Source: CALBPI01 sp963922335 (GTDB lineage: Bacteria; Pseudomonadota; Gammaproteobacteria; Steroidobacterales; Woeseiaceae). Taken from it: DNA of 64,000 bases. The notes beneath the pieces are model-generated. The model worked only from the letters and a program-made list of their open reading frames with translations, had not been told where the DNA came from and searched no databases. The position numbers and the translations under genes were made by a program. Position 1 is the first letter of the stretch, and every line of letters starts with the position of its first letter. Where the stretch lies: the NCBI GenBank assembly GCA_963922335.1, contig CAWUIB010000007.1, positions 143,672 through 207,671 on the forward strand, in the 5' to 3' direction. Positions 42,496 to 52,230 of the stretch are shown here, in pieces.

Positions 42496-43889
42496 GTCCA
42501 ATCTCCACCGAGGCTGAGCAGTAAATCAATTAGGGAATTTGCGAGCGCCTGTTCGCTTAGGATCAGGCTCTGCTGTGCGCTGTTCAGACTGCGTTGCGTT
42601 TCCAGAACCGATAACAGTGGAGTAAGACCTTGGCGATATCGGAACTCCACGAGATCATTCGATTGGCGCGCGGTGACCACCGCATCTCTCGAGCGTTCGA
42701 CCTGCCGAACCAACCCCTCAATACTGACTAGCGCGATCTCGACATCTATTACCGCGCTGTGCGCAGTACGCGCGAAAACGGTTGCGAGCTCGCGCGCTCG
42801 AGACTGCTCTAGGCGTACTTGAGATCGCAGCCGCCCGCCCTGGAATAGCGGTCCGGTTATCGACGAGACTAACGATGCAAGATAGTCGTCCCAGGAAAAA
42901 TCTGACGGGGAGTCACCGCGCCACCTCAGTGCTCCGACCAAAGAGAGGGCAGGATAAAGGTTGGCGCGGGCAACACCCACATCCTCGAGGGCCGCGCGAT
43001 AGCGCAATTCCGCCGCAGCGACGTCCGGCCTGCTGCCCAACAACGCAATAGGCTTGTCGAGCTCTGGAATCACGACTTTGCCCGGCAGCGGCCGAGGTAC
43101 AAAACGGCTCGCGGTGGTTCCTGGCATCCGGGCCAACTGCTCGTCAATGATCAACAACTGACTATTCAGTTGTCGTTCTAACTCTGGAATATCGATCAGC
43201 GCAAATTCGAGATTTTGTCGTGCGATGAGGACATCGCTGGCCGCGGACGTCTTCGAGCCCGTCTTGTACCGTTCATCCGTGAGTTGGTACGTCGTCTCAA
43301 AGATGCTTGCTGTGTTTTTAGCGAGCGCCAACTGATTCGCAAGGGTAATCGCGGAAACCCAGTTGCGCACGAGTCGTGCAATCTCCAGTTGCTCGCTCGC
43401 GCTGTAAGCGTATTGGGCAGCTTCCGCGGTGAGGACAGCGGCTCGCTCGGTAGCGCGTAGCCCGCCGAGAATATCCGCATTGAAATTGAGACTGATACCC
43501 GCGCTGAAGTTCTCTGCCCAGGCGAAATCTCCACCCGGGCTGAGTGTCCGGGAACGCGTTCGGTCGACGTTGTAACCAATACCTGGCAGGCGCTGGCCTG
43601 TCGCGAGAACCGCGAATTCAGCGGCCTGCACCACCTGCTCTCGGGTTTCTTGCAGGACAGGGCTGTTCTCTATCAACTCGATAACCAAACCGTCGAGGTC
43701 TTCACCACCGACTGCGGTCCACCAGCCCTCCCCTGGCGCTACAGCGTCTTTGGGAGGCAGTGCGGCAAAGCCAGCGAGCGAGTCAATGCGCTCGACGAGT
43801 GGGGGAACTTCCGGCGCCGGTGTCAGCGAACACCCACCGAGGGCGACGACAACACCCAAATGGAGAAAAGCACGGGGTCGCCGAGGCAT
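42492..43889 (-). CDS. Outer-membrane efflux channel lipoprotein (TolC/NodT type)
   Basis: A 465-aa protein with a lipoprotein signal (lipobox LGGC at residues 17-20). It has two TolC-type repeats with long amphipathic coiled helices: LVIELIENSPVLQETREQVVQ begins the first, and LRSQVRLEQSRARELATVFARTAH lies in the second. It forms the outer-membrane duct of the tripartite pump. It is first in the operon, divergent from the Spy/CpxP-like gene; the 197-bp gap holds CpxR-type boxes. Confidence 0.9.
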   Translation of the reverse strand: MPRRPRAFLHLGVVVALGGCSLTPAPEVPPLVERIDSLAGFAALPPKDAVAPGEGWWTAVGGEDLDGLVIELIENSPVLQETREQVVQAAEFAVLATGQRLPGIGYNVDRTRSRTLSPGGDFAWAENFSAGISLNFNADILGGLRATERAAVLTAEAAQYAYSASEQLEIARLVRNWVSAITLANQLALAKNTASIFETTYQLTDERYKTGSKTSAASDVLIARQNLEFALIDIPELERQLNSQLLIIDEQLARMPGTTASRFVPRPLPGKVVIPELDKPIALLGSRPDVAAAELRYRAALEDVGVARANLYPALSLVGALRWRGDSPSDFSWDDYLASLVSSITGPLFQGGRLRSQVRLEQSRARELATVFARTAHSAVIDVEIALVSIEGLVRQVERSRDAVVTARQSNDLVEFRYRQGLTPLLSVLETQRSLNSAQQSLILSEQALANSLIDLLLSLGGDWT

Positions 43890-43938
43890 GGTGTTCTCAA
43901 TGCAGGAATAAGTCGACCCGGAGCTTAGGCTGCAACGT

Positions 43939-44011
43939 GTAAAGGACTGAGAACGTTCGTAAAGAAGTGTAAGCCCGATAGGACCGTAGGAACGTCGTCT
44001 TTACACTTCTT
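43939..44011. promoter_or_regulatory. CpxR-type boxes in the divergent promoter region
   Basis: GTAAA-N5-GTAAG at 43959-43973 matches the CpxR consensus GTAAA-N5-GTAAA. A further GTAAAG is at 43939. On the other strand the 13-base unit CTTTACACTTCTT at 43999-44011 is the reverse complement of AAGAAGTGTAAAG and matches 43962-43973 in 12 of 13 positions, so the sites face both ways. A third CTTACAC lies near 44030. Confidence 0.78.
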
Positions 44012-44086
44012 CTCGTAGCCTGTCAGTGGCTTACACAAGAGTCTCTACAGTTCGTCGCGTTAGTAATCTCAAATGAAGGACCAAAG

Positions 44087-44494
44087 ATGAAGACGATTTT
44101 GAAAGCGATGTTTGTTTCCGTATTCCTGCTGATGGGGTTTTCCGACATTCAAGCAGAAGCTTCGAGCACTGATACCCAATTCGAAGAAATCCAGGAACAA
44201 CTGGAACTGACTGATGCACAAATGGAAGAGATGCGCCCAATTGTCGAAGCCGGTCAACAAAAGCAGCGCGACATCCTAGCGAGCTACGGCATAGACCCGG
44301 ATAGCGGAGAGGGCGAAAAAATTGGTCGCCGCCAGGCAATGTCGATCCGGAGAGAAATCAAAGCGGCACGCGAGGAAATGTTCGAGCAACTCAAACCTAT
44401 CCTGACCAAAGCCCAGCTCGACGAGTTTACTGAGATGCAGGAAGAGCAAGCAGAGAAACGAAGGTTGGCAATTCGAGAACGGCTGAGGGGATAA
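44087..44494 (+). CDS. Periplasmic Spy/CpxP-like protein
   Basis: A 135-aa protein with a signal peptide (cut after DIQA) and an all-helical mature part. It has LTDAQMEEMRPIVEAGQQ and LTKAQLDEFTEMQEEQAEKRR, two LTxxQ-like motifs of the Spy/CpxP family. These are small chaperones or negative regulators of CpxA. It is first in the cluster with a CpxRA-like pair and just after CpxR-type boxes, as CpxP is in other bacteria. Confidence 0.82.
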   Translation: MKTILKAMFVSVFLLMGFSDIQAEASSTDTQFEEIQEQLELTDAQMEEMRPIVEAGQQKQRDILASYGIDPDSGEGEKIGRRQAMSIRREIKAAREEMFEQLKPILTKAQLDEFTEMQEEQAEKRRLAIRERLRG

Positions 44495-44542
44495 TTGAGG
44501 CGTTCAGGAATCTGCGCGTAACTGGGCGTCGGAGGAACAGCG

Positions 44543-45259
44543 TTGACACTGGAAATACCGAAGCCGCCCGCTCATATCCTGATGGTCGACGACGATGTTG
44601 CTTTCACCGATCTCGTCACGCAATACGTAAATGGGGAGGGCGATTTCGAGATAACCTGCGTCCATAACGGGAGCTCTGGTATCAAGTCGGCCTCCAGCGG
44701 CAATTTCGATGTTGTCGTACTCGACGTCGGCCTACCGCAATTTAACGGTTTCGACGTGTTGCGACGCATACGAGAGACATCCGATATCCCGGTCGTTATG
44801 CTCACCGCTCGTGGCGATGGCGTCGATCGTATTCTCGGCCTCGAAATCGGTGCCGATGACTACGTGCCGAAGCCCTGCAATCTGCGAGAGTTGGTAGCCC
44901 GGTTGCGCGCAGTTCTCCGGCGCGGCCAGTCGTCTGGCACTCACAACGACTTAATTCGTCAGCGCATCGGAGACCTGACCATTGAGCCCGGTACACAGTC
45001 GGCATATCTGAGTGAAGAGCTACTCCCGCTCACGGCTGCAGAGTTTCTCATCTTGACCGTTCTGTGCGATTCGGCAGGAGAAGTGGTTGAGAAGGAACTC
45101 ATCGCGAAAAAAGCATTAGGAAGACGCATTCTGCCATACGACCGGAGCGTCGATGTACACATTGGCAATCTTCGCAAGAAGCTGGGCCCGTTAGCGGATG
45201 GTCGCCAGCGAATCAAGACTGTTCGCGGCCGAGGCTATCTCTATATCGACGCAAGATGA
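44543..45259 (+). CDS. OmpR/CpxR-like response regulator
   Basis: A 238-aa protein from TTG 44543, with GGAGG about 7 bases upstream. The receiver has the acidic pocket (DDD at 16-18), phosphate-accepting D61 in VVVLDVGLP, and K110. The winged-helix part ends with RTVRGRGYLYI-type sequence (KTVRGRGYLYIDAR). It probably binds the GTAAA-type boxes at 43939-44011 and controls both the pump operon and its own cluster. Its stop overlaps the kinase ATG (ATGA). Confidence 0.9.
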   Translation: MTLEIPKPPAHILMVDDDVAFTDLVTQYVNGEGDFEITCVHNGSSGIKSASSGNFDVVVLDVGLPQFNGFDVLRRIRETSDIPVVMLTARGDGVDRILGLEIGADDYVPKPCNLRELVARLRAVLRRGQSSGTHNDLIRQRIGDLTIEPGTQSAYLSEELLPLTAAEFLILTVLCDSAGEVVEKELIAKKALGRRILPYDRSVDVHIGNLRKKLGPLADGRQRIKTVRGRGYLYIDAR

Positions 45260-46590
45260 CGCGTTTTTTCTGGCGAATCTTTGTTTCGGTATGGGCGATC
45301 GCAATGATTTCGTTCGTCATCGCAGTGTACTTCTCGCGTTGGCTTCCCCGCACCCACCCTGACACTCCTGTCGGTGAACAGCTAGCTCAACTCGTAGCCA
45401 GCGACATGCGTACCGCGCTGGCCAAGGATTCACTGGACGCTCCAGAAATCGCCAAGCGGTACGCGATTGATGTCGCACCGCTTCTCGAAGTTTTTATTCT
45501 CGACGTTGAGGGCTATGACGTCCTCGGTCGTCCAGTCCCGAATCTCGTATTTCAAGCTATTGTTGGCGAAGAAGTTTCGGGCTGGCTGCCTACAGTATGG
45601 CCTCGTGTGAGTGTCGTCTCGGAAGGACTTGGCGGGTACACGGTCGCGAGCTATGAGGGCATGTACATCTTTGGCAGGGCACTCCGCGACCCGATGGCTC
45701 GCGTCATTTTTGTGACTGTTGCTTTGCTCATTAGCGCAATCGTGTCGGCACTACTCGCTCACTTTGTGACCAAGCCAGTTTCAAGACTCCGCGAAGCAGG
45801 TCGACTCGTGGCTTCGGGTAATTTATCCGTTCGCGTCGCACCAGCCCTCGGCAAGCGTCAGGATGCACTTGCTGAGCTGGCACACGACTTCGACTTTATG
45901 ACAGAACGAGTGGCATTGTCGCTATCGACACAACGGCAGATGATGCGGAACGTCTCACATGAATTGCGCTCTCCGCTCGCACGCCTGAAGGCTCTGGTCT
46001 CAATCGCCGGCCAACAAGCCGACCATACGCAGCCGGAGTTTCTGCTCCGACTCGAGAACGAACTCGACCGACTCGATGAGTTAATTGGCGAGATTCTTGC
46101 GTTTAGTCGATTACAGATGCAAGAGGACATCAAACGCACCACAACCGATATTGCAGACCTTGTTCGCAATATTGCCGATGATGCCAGTATTGAAGCGGAA
46201 TCGAACAACACGGAACTCATCGTCGACTCTCCGGATCGGATACTCCTCGCAGTCGAGCACGGCCTGATTCATAGCGCAATCGAGAACATCATTCGGAACG
46301 CTATCTCACACACTGAAGCAAACACCAGGGTAACGATCTCCGTCACTGATGATGTCGACGAGGTCAGTATCGAAGTTAGCGACAACGGAAAAGGTGTCCC
46401 AGAGGAAGCACTCGAGACTATTTTTCTTCCGTTCTATCGAGTCGAAGAAGGGCGTACGACGAGCACAGGAGGAGGCGGAATAGGCCTCGCTATCGCTGCA
46501 CATGCGGCAAAGCTCCACAAGGGTACGGTGGTCGCACGCAACCTTGCCGCAGGCGGGTTCTGCGTCAAACTGACGCTCCCGCGAAATTGA
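45256..46590 (+). CDS. CpxA-like sensor histidine kinase
   Basis: A 444-aa protein. Two transmembrane helices (about 8-28 and 148-170) bracket a periplasmic domain of some 120 residues. A HAMP segment (PVSRLREAGRLVASGNLSVRV), the phospho-accepting H235 in RNVSHELRSPLARLK, and the N (ENIIRNAISH), G1 (DNGKG) and G2 (GGGGIGLAI) boxes of the ATPase domain follow. It would phosphorylate the response regulator at 44543 in response to envelope stress. It is translationally coupled to that gene. Confidence 0.9.
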   Translation: MTRFFWRIFVSVWAIAMISFVIAVYFSRWLPRTHPDTPVGEQLAQLVASDMRTALAKDSLDAPEIAKRYAIDVAPLLEVFILDVEGYDVLGRPVPNLVFQAIVGEEVSGWLPTVWPRVSVVSEGLGGYTVASYEGMYIFGRALRDPMARVIFVTVALLISAIVSALLAHFVTKPVSRLREAGRLVASGNLSVRVAPALGKRQDALAELAHDFDFMTERVALSLSTQRQMMRNVSHELRSPLARLKALVSIAGQQADHTQPEFLLRLENELDRLDELIGEILAFSRLQMQEDIKRTTTDIADLVRNIADDASIEAESNNTELIVDSPDRILLAVEHGLIHSAIENIIRNAISHTEANTRVTISVTDDVDEVSIEVSDNGKGVPEEALETIFLPFYRVEEGRTTSTGGGGIGLAIAAHAAKLHKGTVVARNLAAGGFCVKLTLPRN

Positions 46591-46667
46591 AATTAAATCG
46601 AGCGGCTGCGCGATGACATCTCAGTGGTAAGCTCTCCATACTGATACAAGGCAACGGGGGCTGCCGG

Positions 46668-48515
46668 ATGACCAAGACCACACGTCGCGATTTTTTGAAC
46701 GGCACACGCATTGCCATCGGCGCATCGCTGATCACACCGTGGACGAAAGTCTTCGGCCGTGATGAAAAGCGCTTCCAATTGCCTGCTGACTACTACCCAC
46801 CCACCAAGACAGGACTGCGTGGCAGTCACGACGGCGCCTGGCAAACCATGCACGCACGTGTTGCCGGCGGAGAGTGGAAAACGCCAGATATCGAAGAGGA
46901 CTACGATCTTGTGGTCGTCGGCGGCGGGATCAGCGGCTTATCTGCAGCCTATTTCTATCGTCGCGAGAACCCCGACGCGCGAATTCTGATACTCGATAAC
47001 CACGATGATTTTGGCGGTCACGCAAAGCGCAACGAGTTCGACGTGAAGGGTCGACGCCAGATCGCTTACGGCGGCACAGAATCAATCGATTCGCCATCCA
47101 GCTACACCGCCGTCTCCAGTCAGTTACTCAAAGACATCGGTGTCGACGTTGACCGTTTCTACGACTACTACGACCAGGATCTCTACGATGATCTCGGACT
47201 GGGTTACGGTATCGCCTTCGATGCAAAGACGTATGGTCAACGCAAACTGGTCACAGGCTACGGCAGTCGCCCCTGGGCCGACTTCGTCGCCGAGACACCG
47301 TTAAACGACAAAGCCAAGACCGACCTGCTACGCGCATTCACCGACGAGTGCGATTACCTACCCGGCTTGTCCAAACAGGAGAAGATCGAACGTCTTGCTA
47401 GCATCAGCTATCGCGAGTATCTCGCCGACTACGTCGGCGTGGATGCGCAGATACTTGAGATGTATCAGCGTTGGGGCATGAGCTTCTGGTGCGTCGGCAT
47501 GGACGAGATTCCTGCACTCGATATTCTTGAATATGGCGATGGCGGCAGCCTGCCCGGATTGACGCACACGCTTGAGCTCGACGAAGGGCGCGGCTCTGAG
47601 CCGTATATCTTTCACTTCCCCGATGGCAACGCGACGATCGCACGCTTGCTCGTACGTCAACTAATCCCCACGGCATTGCCCGGCAAGACGATGGAAGACA
47701 GCGTTCTCGCTCGACTGGACTACTCACAGCTGGATCGGCCAGGTTCGCCAGTACGCATTCGACTCAATAGCACTGTCGTCAATGTCGCGCACAGCACCAA
47801 CGAGCGCTCAGTCAATGCGACCTATGTGCATCGACAGGACACCCATGCAATCCGAGCTCGTCATTGTGTCATGGCCTGCTACAACAGCGCGATCCCGTAT
47901 CTTTGCCCCGAGCTTCCTGACGCGCAAAAGGCCGGACTGTCTTACAACGTGAAGGTACCGCTGGTGTACACGAAGGTGATGGTCCCGAACTGGCAAGCCT
48001 TCGCGGAACAAGACCTACGCTTCGTCTTCTACACCAACGACTTCTACAAGCAAGTCGAGCTCGACTATCCCGTCAGCCTGGGTGGATACAAGTTCGGTGC
48101 AAGCCCGGATGAACCTATGTCGTTGCACATGTGTCACGTACCCTACTTCGAAGACATCCAAGGCCCAGCGCAATGGCGTGCCGGTCGACAGCAGTTGTTG
48201 GAAACACCGTTCTCTACCTATGAATTTCATGTCCGTGATCAACTGGACCAGGCACTCGGCACAACCGGCTTTGATGCCGAGAAAGACATCACCGCAATCA
48301 CCGTAAATCGTTGGGCGCACGGCTACTCCTACAGCCCGAAGTTGCTTTGGGAACCAGAGTACGCGAGTGACGCCGAGAAACCGTGGGTCATCGGTAGGCA
48401 ACAGTTTGGTCGGATCGCAATCGCGAATTCGGACGCCGGTGCGTCTGCGGATACGAACACCGCAATCAGCCAAGCTCACAGAGCGGTGAGCGAGTTGATC
48501 AAGAGCGCTTCATGA
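46668..48515 (+). CDS. Tat-exported FAD oxidoreductase, spermidine-dehydrogenase-like
   Basis: A 615-aa protein with a Tat signal (TTRRDFLNG). It has an FAD-binding fold (YDLVVVGGGISGLSAAYFY, residues about 78-98) and YYPPTKTGLRGSHDG, a segment I recall from the SpdH-type spermidine dehydrogenases of Pseudomonas. The rest of the protein has that family's length. It would oxidise polyamines or related amines in the periplasm, but the substrate is inferred from resemblance. Its stop overlaps the next gene's ATG (ATGA), so the two are coupled. Confidence 0.75.
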   Translation: MTKTTRRDFLNGTRIAIGASLITPWTKVFGRDEKRFQLPADYYPPTKTGLRGSHDGAWQTMHARVAGGEWKTPDIEEDYDLVVVGGGISGLSAAYFYRRENPDARILILDNHDDFGGHAKRNEFDVKGRRQIAYGGTESIDSPSSYTAVSSQLLKDIGVDVDRFYDYYDQDLYDDLGLGYGIAFDAKTYGQRKLVTGYGSRPWADFVAETPLNDKAKTDLLRAFTDECDYLPGLSKQEKIERLASISYREYLADYVGVDAQILEMYQRWGMSFWCVGMDEIPALDILEYGDGGSLPGLTHTLELDEGRGSEPYIFHFPDGNATIARLLVRQLIPTALPGKTMEDSVLARLDYSQLDRPGSPVRIRLNSTVVNVAHSTNERSVNATYVHRQDTHAIRARHCVMACYNSAIPYLCPELPDAQKAGLSYNVKVPLVYTKVMVPNWQAFAEQDLRFVFYTNDFYKQVELDYPVSLGGYKFGASPDEPMSLHMCHVPYFEDIQGPAQWRAGRQQLLETPFSTYEFHVRDQLDQALGTTGFDAEKDITAITVNRWAHGYSYSPKLLWEPEYASDAEKPWVIGRQQFGRIAIANSDAGASADTNTAISQAHRAVSELIKSAS

Positions 48516-49402
48516 AGCTTGTTGTATTTATCAGCGTCTTTCTGATCGCGCTTGCAGTCTTCCTGACGACTCGCTCCTCGGCGAACTCCGACTCGGATAC
48601 GCAGCGGAAGCTAGAAGAACACAAAGACAATGCCCAACTCGAGCAATGGAAAGCTGCTATCGACGCAAATGCGCTCCCCGCAATTCGGCTGGTCCTGACC
48701 GGAAGACCTGCCGATTCGACAACCGCTTCCAAAGTCGGTGGTGAGCCCTTCTGGCCATCAGAGAAACCCTATCCAACCTCCGGGAAAGGTGAACCGCTGC
48801 AGTTCCTCGCGCAAATCAACTTCGCCGAGATTGCAGAGCCATTAGCGGCTTACCCGACTTCCGGTTTGCTGCAATTCTTTATATCGGCAGATGATCTTTA
48901 CGGATCAGATTTCACGCGACCCGGTACGGACGATTCGAAGAACCACGATTATGCGATCGTATTTCATGAGCGCTTCGATGCGGAAGACCATGTCGGCGCA
49001 CCGAGCGTGACGCTTTCGGAGGACGACTACCTGCCATTCAGGGGTGAGTCTGCGGTGACGTTTGAGTCAGTATCCAGTCGCCCATCGCCACTCGACTACC
49101 GATTCGATGCATTGCTACCTGGCGTCCGCCAACGGTATGACGAGACCGAGCCGCTGTATGACTATGCGATCGATTCACCTTCGCATCAGATCGGCGGCTA
49201 TGCAGTGTTCACGCAGACCGATCCACGCTCGTACGAAGGCAAAGATGAAGACTGGCAAGTGTTGCTGCAGCTAGATTCGCAGACCATCGGCGATCTCGAC
49301 ATGATGTGGGGTGATGTCGGCATTGCGAATTTCTTTATTCGTCCCTCAGATCTCGCCGCACGCGACTTCAGTCAGGTCTGGTACAACTGGGACTGCCATT
49401 AG
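48512..49402 (+). CDS. DUF1963 (YwqG-like) envelope protein
   Basis: A 296-aa protein with an N-terminal hydrophobic helix (signal or anchor). The DUF1963 pattern follows: KVGGEPFWPSEKPYP, LQFLAQINFAEI, HQIGGYAVFTQTDPR, LLQLDS, and MWGDVGIANFFI near the end. The function of this family is unknown. It is coupled to the Tat oxidoreductase by a four-base overlap. Its stop is one base from the stop of the convergent kinase gene. Confidence 0.85.
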   Translation: MKLVVFISVFLIALAVFLTTRSSANSDSDTQRKLEEHKDNAQLEQWKAAIDANALPAIRLVLTGRPADSTTASKVGGEPFWPSEKPYPTSGKGEPLQFLAQINFAEIAEPLAAYPTSGLLQFFISADDLYGSDFTRPGTDDSKNHDYAIVFHERFDAEDHVGAPSVTLSEDDYLPFRGESAVTFESVSSRPSPLDYRFDALLPGVRQRYDETEPLYDYAIDSPSHQIGGYAVFTQTDPRSYEGKDEDWQVLLQLDSQTIGDLDMMWGDVGIANFFIRPSDLAARDFSQVWYNWDCH

Positions 49403-49403
49403 G

Positions 49404-52208
49404 CTACGGCACGCGAGGATCGTCACTCCCAAAGAGCGGCAATAGCACCTCGCGGGATGTCTCCAGCACTGCTTGCGCCTTAGCGTCGCCGATCTCCTCC
49501 AACACCAATCCGTATTCACCGAGTGCGATCGCGCTAGACCAGCTCATGGGTTCACCGATCCCGGCAATCAGCTGTTCTATTTGCTCACCCAGTGCCAAAG
49601 CGCGATCAAAATCGCCGACTGTGCGAAAGAGTGCGGTCCCGGCACTCAAGACAGGGAGGATGGCCGGATAGTCCCTATAGCGAGCCTCAGCACTAGGCAA
49701 GATCTCATCAAATAGTACCGTTGCGTCGTCAGTCTTTCCGGACTTACTCAGCGCATCGACGAGTAGCGCTTCGGCGAACGTCGCAGTGTTGCTCGCCATC
49801 CGATCCTTTTGCACCAACGCCTCACGAAGCAGCGACTCAGCCCGCGCATAATCACCCGCCCCCAACAGCGTTTCCGCTCGTCGTACGTAGATAATTCGCA
49901 TCGTAAGACTGTCTGAGCCAGCAGCGGCCTCCACGATCGCCTCCGCTTGGTCGTAAAGCCTTGCCGCAGACTCGAATTCTCGTAGGTGGCCGAGCAAAGC
50001 TGCGAGGTCGCGCACCGGCCTCGCGTAGAACAGGCTCTGATCACCAAAATTGTTCTTCGCGATCTCAATGGCCTCGGTACACGCCGCGATTGCCTCCTCG
50101 AAATCCCCTAGTCGCCGGGCAATCTGACACTTCTGATAATAAAAGTAGACGAACTGGTCGTAGCCAGCCGGCCATACCCGCGCGCCACGCTCCAGCGCCG
50201 TATCGATGAGCGCATTGGCCTCGCGTAACTTCCCGACTTGAACCAGTGTTCCTGCGAGGTTGGCCATACGGATTAAGGTATTCGGTGCGAGCTCGCCGTC
50301 CACGCGTTCCGACAAAGACACGGTTTCGCGATGTGTGGTGATCGCTTCAGTGAGCCGCCCTGCGTATTGCAGCGAGTTCGCATAGTTGCCTCGCGCATCA
50401 ATCGCGGAGGGTGTCTCTCGCTGCCCGATACGATCGAGCTTCGCCAGTGCCCGCGCCTCGATATCCAGCGCTTTGTCGACACGCCTCATATCGAACAGCG
50501 TTACGCCAATCCGCATCATGAGATAGGCAACGCGCTCATGGTTCGGCCCATAAAGTTCGGTCGCCAGCGAAACTGCTTCTTGTCGATAAGCGAGCGCCTC
50601 GTCATAAGCACCGACTTGTCGATACGCTTCGGACAGGTTGTCGAGAACATCCAGAAATACGTATTGGTCCGCCTGCGGTTGCTGCTCAAGAATCTTTAGT
50701 GCACGTTCGAGCATCGGGATAGCGCGTTGCTGCTGGCCCAGCGCCGTCATATTGTTGCCGATGTTTTGCATGAGGCTCGCCTGCAACGCCGGTCGCACTT
50801 CCAGCGACTCAATGCGTTCGAAGCCTTGCTCCAAGAGTTCGACTGCGGTGACTTGCTGCCCTTTGGCGTTGTAAGGCGACGCGCTGTCAAAAAGGCTCGT
50901 AAGGAATCTTGCGATCTCATCAGAGCGCTCTGCCTGCATCTGTGCAGCATCGCGTTCCAGAGAAAGTCTGCCGGTGTAGAACACGACCAATGCGATCACG
51001 GTCACAGCAAACACCACCGACCCCGCCAGCGCGAGTAGATTGCGCCGAGCGAACTTGCGCGCCTTGTAGACCAGAGAAGCAGGCCTAGCCGCAACCGGTC
51101 GATCGGTAAGGTAACGCTCAATGTCTTCGCGCAGTGCCGCGGCCGTTGCGTAGCGTCGCTTGGGCTCTTTCTGCAGGGCCTTGAGGACAATGTTGTCGAG
51201 GTCACCGACCAACATCCGTTGTGCGCGAGCCGCGGATGGAAGCTTGCCACTACCTTCGCGTGTCACCGCCGCGCTGGGACGTTCCGGATCGGTTTCCAGA
51301 ATCGCGCTCTCGATGCTCCGCTGTGAGTCTTCGCTCTCTTCATAGGGAGAGCGACCGGTCAAGAGTCGATAGAGCAACACCCCGAGCGAATACACATCCG
51401 AAGCAATCGATACGGGCTGGCCGAGCACATGCTCGGGACTCGCGTAACTCAGCGTCATTGCGCGAGCATCCGCACGCGTGAGTGCCTGCGTCATATCATA
51501 GCTACCCGCATCAAGAAGCTTCGCAATACCAAAGTCGAGCAGCTTCGGTTCACCACTGACATCGACAAGAATATTGCTCGGCTTGATATCGCGATGAACG
51601 ACAAGATTGCGGTGTGCATAGTCGAGCGCATCGCACACTTTCTGGAACAGTCTTAGCCGCTCGCGAATATCGAGTTGCTCTTTGTCGCAGTAGGCATCAA
51701 TCGGCCGTCCGTCAATGTGCTCCATGACGATGAACGGCAATTGCTCATCCGTGGATCCCCCATCGATCAAAGAAGCGATATTCGGATGCTGCAAACTCGC
51801 AAGAATCTGTCGCTCTGCCCGAAAACGAGAAATCGCATCCGGGGCGAGCAATTGCCCCGTCATTATTTTCAGCGCGGCTTTCTGCGCGTACTCACTATCC
51901 GATCGGTGTGCGAGAAACACCGCCCCCATGCCGCCGGCCGCGATACGTTCGTCAATGCGCCAGACGCCGAGTGTGCGTCCAATCCAGACATCGTCAGTCG
52001 CTTCTGCATAGGAGTCAGCAGCGGCGCGGATGGGTGCCGCCAGCGAATCGTCTCGCTGCGCATCGGCGCGCAGGAGGTCCGTTAGCTTCGAGACGAGATC
52101 GGGATGTAATTTCGAGAACGTCGCGAGGAACGTTTCACGTTGCTCATCGTCGAGATTCGATGCCTCCTCAAACGCACGCTCCAGAATGGTCCAATCAGTT
52201 GTGCTCAT
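49404..52208 (-). CDS. Membrane Ser/Thr kinase with TPR sensor part
   Basis: A 934-aa protein. The kinase domain runs from about residue 85 to 355: glycine loop (AAGGMGAVF, 90-98), K114, HRDIKPSN at 205-212, DFG at 225-227, and the APE-like SPEH. A transmembrane helix lies at about 390-410 (LLALAGSVVFAVTVIALVVFY). Some ten TPR units follow to the C-terminus (for example ALAYRQEAVSLATELYGPNH). It is a PknB-type Hanks kinase of a kind often linked to ECF sigma factors. Its ECF partner is 22 bases upstream (52231). Confidence 0.92.
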   Translation of the reverse strand: MSTTDWTILERAFEEASNLDDEQRETFLATFSKLHPDLVSKLTDLLRADAQRDDSLAAPIRAAADSYAEATDDVWIGRTLGVWRIDERIAAGGMGAVFLAHRSDSEYAQKAALKIMTGQLLAPDAISRFRAERQILASLQHPNIASLIDGGSTDEQLPFIVMEHIDGRPIDAYCDKEQLDIRERLRLFQKVCDALDYAHRNLVVHRDIKPSNILVDVSGEPKLLDFGIAKLLDAGSYDMTQALTRADARAMTLSYASPEHVLGQPVSIASDVYSLGVLLYRLLTGRSPYEESEDSQRSIESAILETDPERPSAAVTREGSGKLPSAARAQRMLVGDLDNIVLKALQKEPKRRYATAAALREDIERYLTDRPVAARPASLVYKARKFARRNLLALAGSVVFAVTVIALVVFYTGRLSLERDAAQMQAERSDEIARFLTSLFDSASPYNAKGQQVTAVELLEQGFERIESLEVRPALQASLMQNIGNNMTALGQQQRAIPMLERALKILEQQPQADQYVFLDVLDNLSEAYRQVGAYDEALAYRQEAVSLATELYGPNHERVAYLMMRIGVTLFDMRRVDKALDIEARALAKLDRIGQRETPSAIDARGNYANSLQYAGRLTEAITTHRETVSLSERVDGELAPNTLIRMANLAGTLVQVGKLREANALIDTALERGARVWPAGYDQFVYFYYQKCQIARRLGDFEEAIAACTEAIEIAKNNFGDQSLFYARPVRDLAALLGHLREFESAARLYDQAEAIVEAAAGSDSLTMRIIYVRRAETLLGAGDYARAESLLREALVQKDRMASNTATFAEALLVDALSKSGKTDDATVLFDEILPSAEARYRDYPAILPVLSAGTALFRTVGDFDRALALGEQIEQLIAGIGEPMSWSSAIALGEYGLVLEEIGDAKAQAVLETSREVLLPLFGSDDPRVP

Positions 52209-52230
52209 CGTTCCGTCAGCAGATTCCGTT

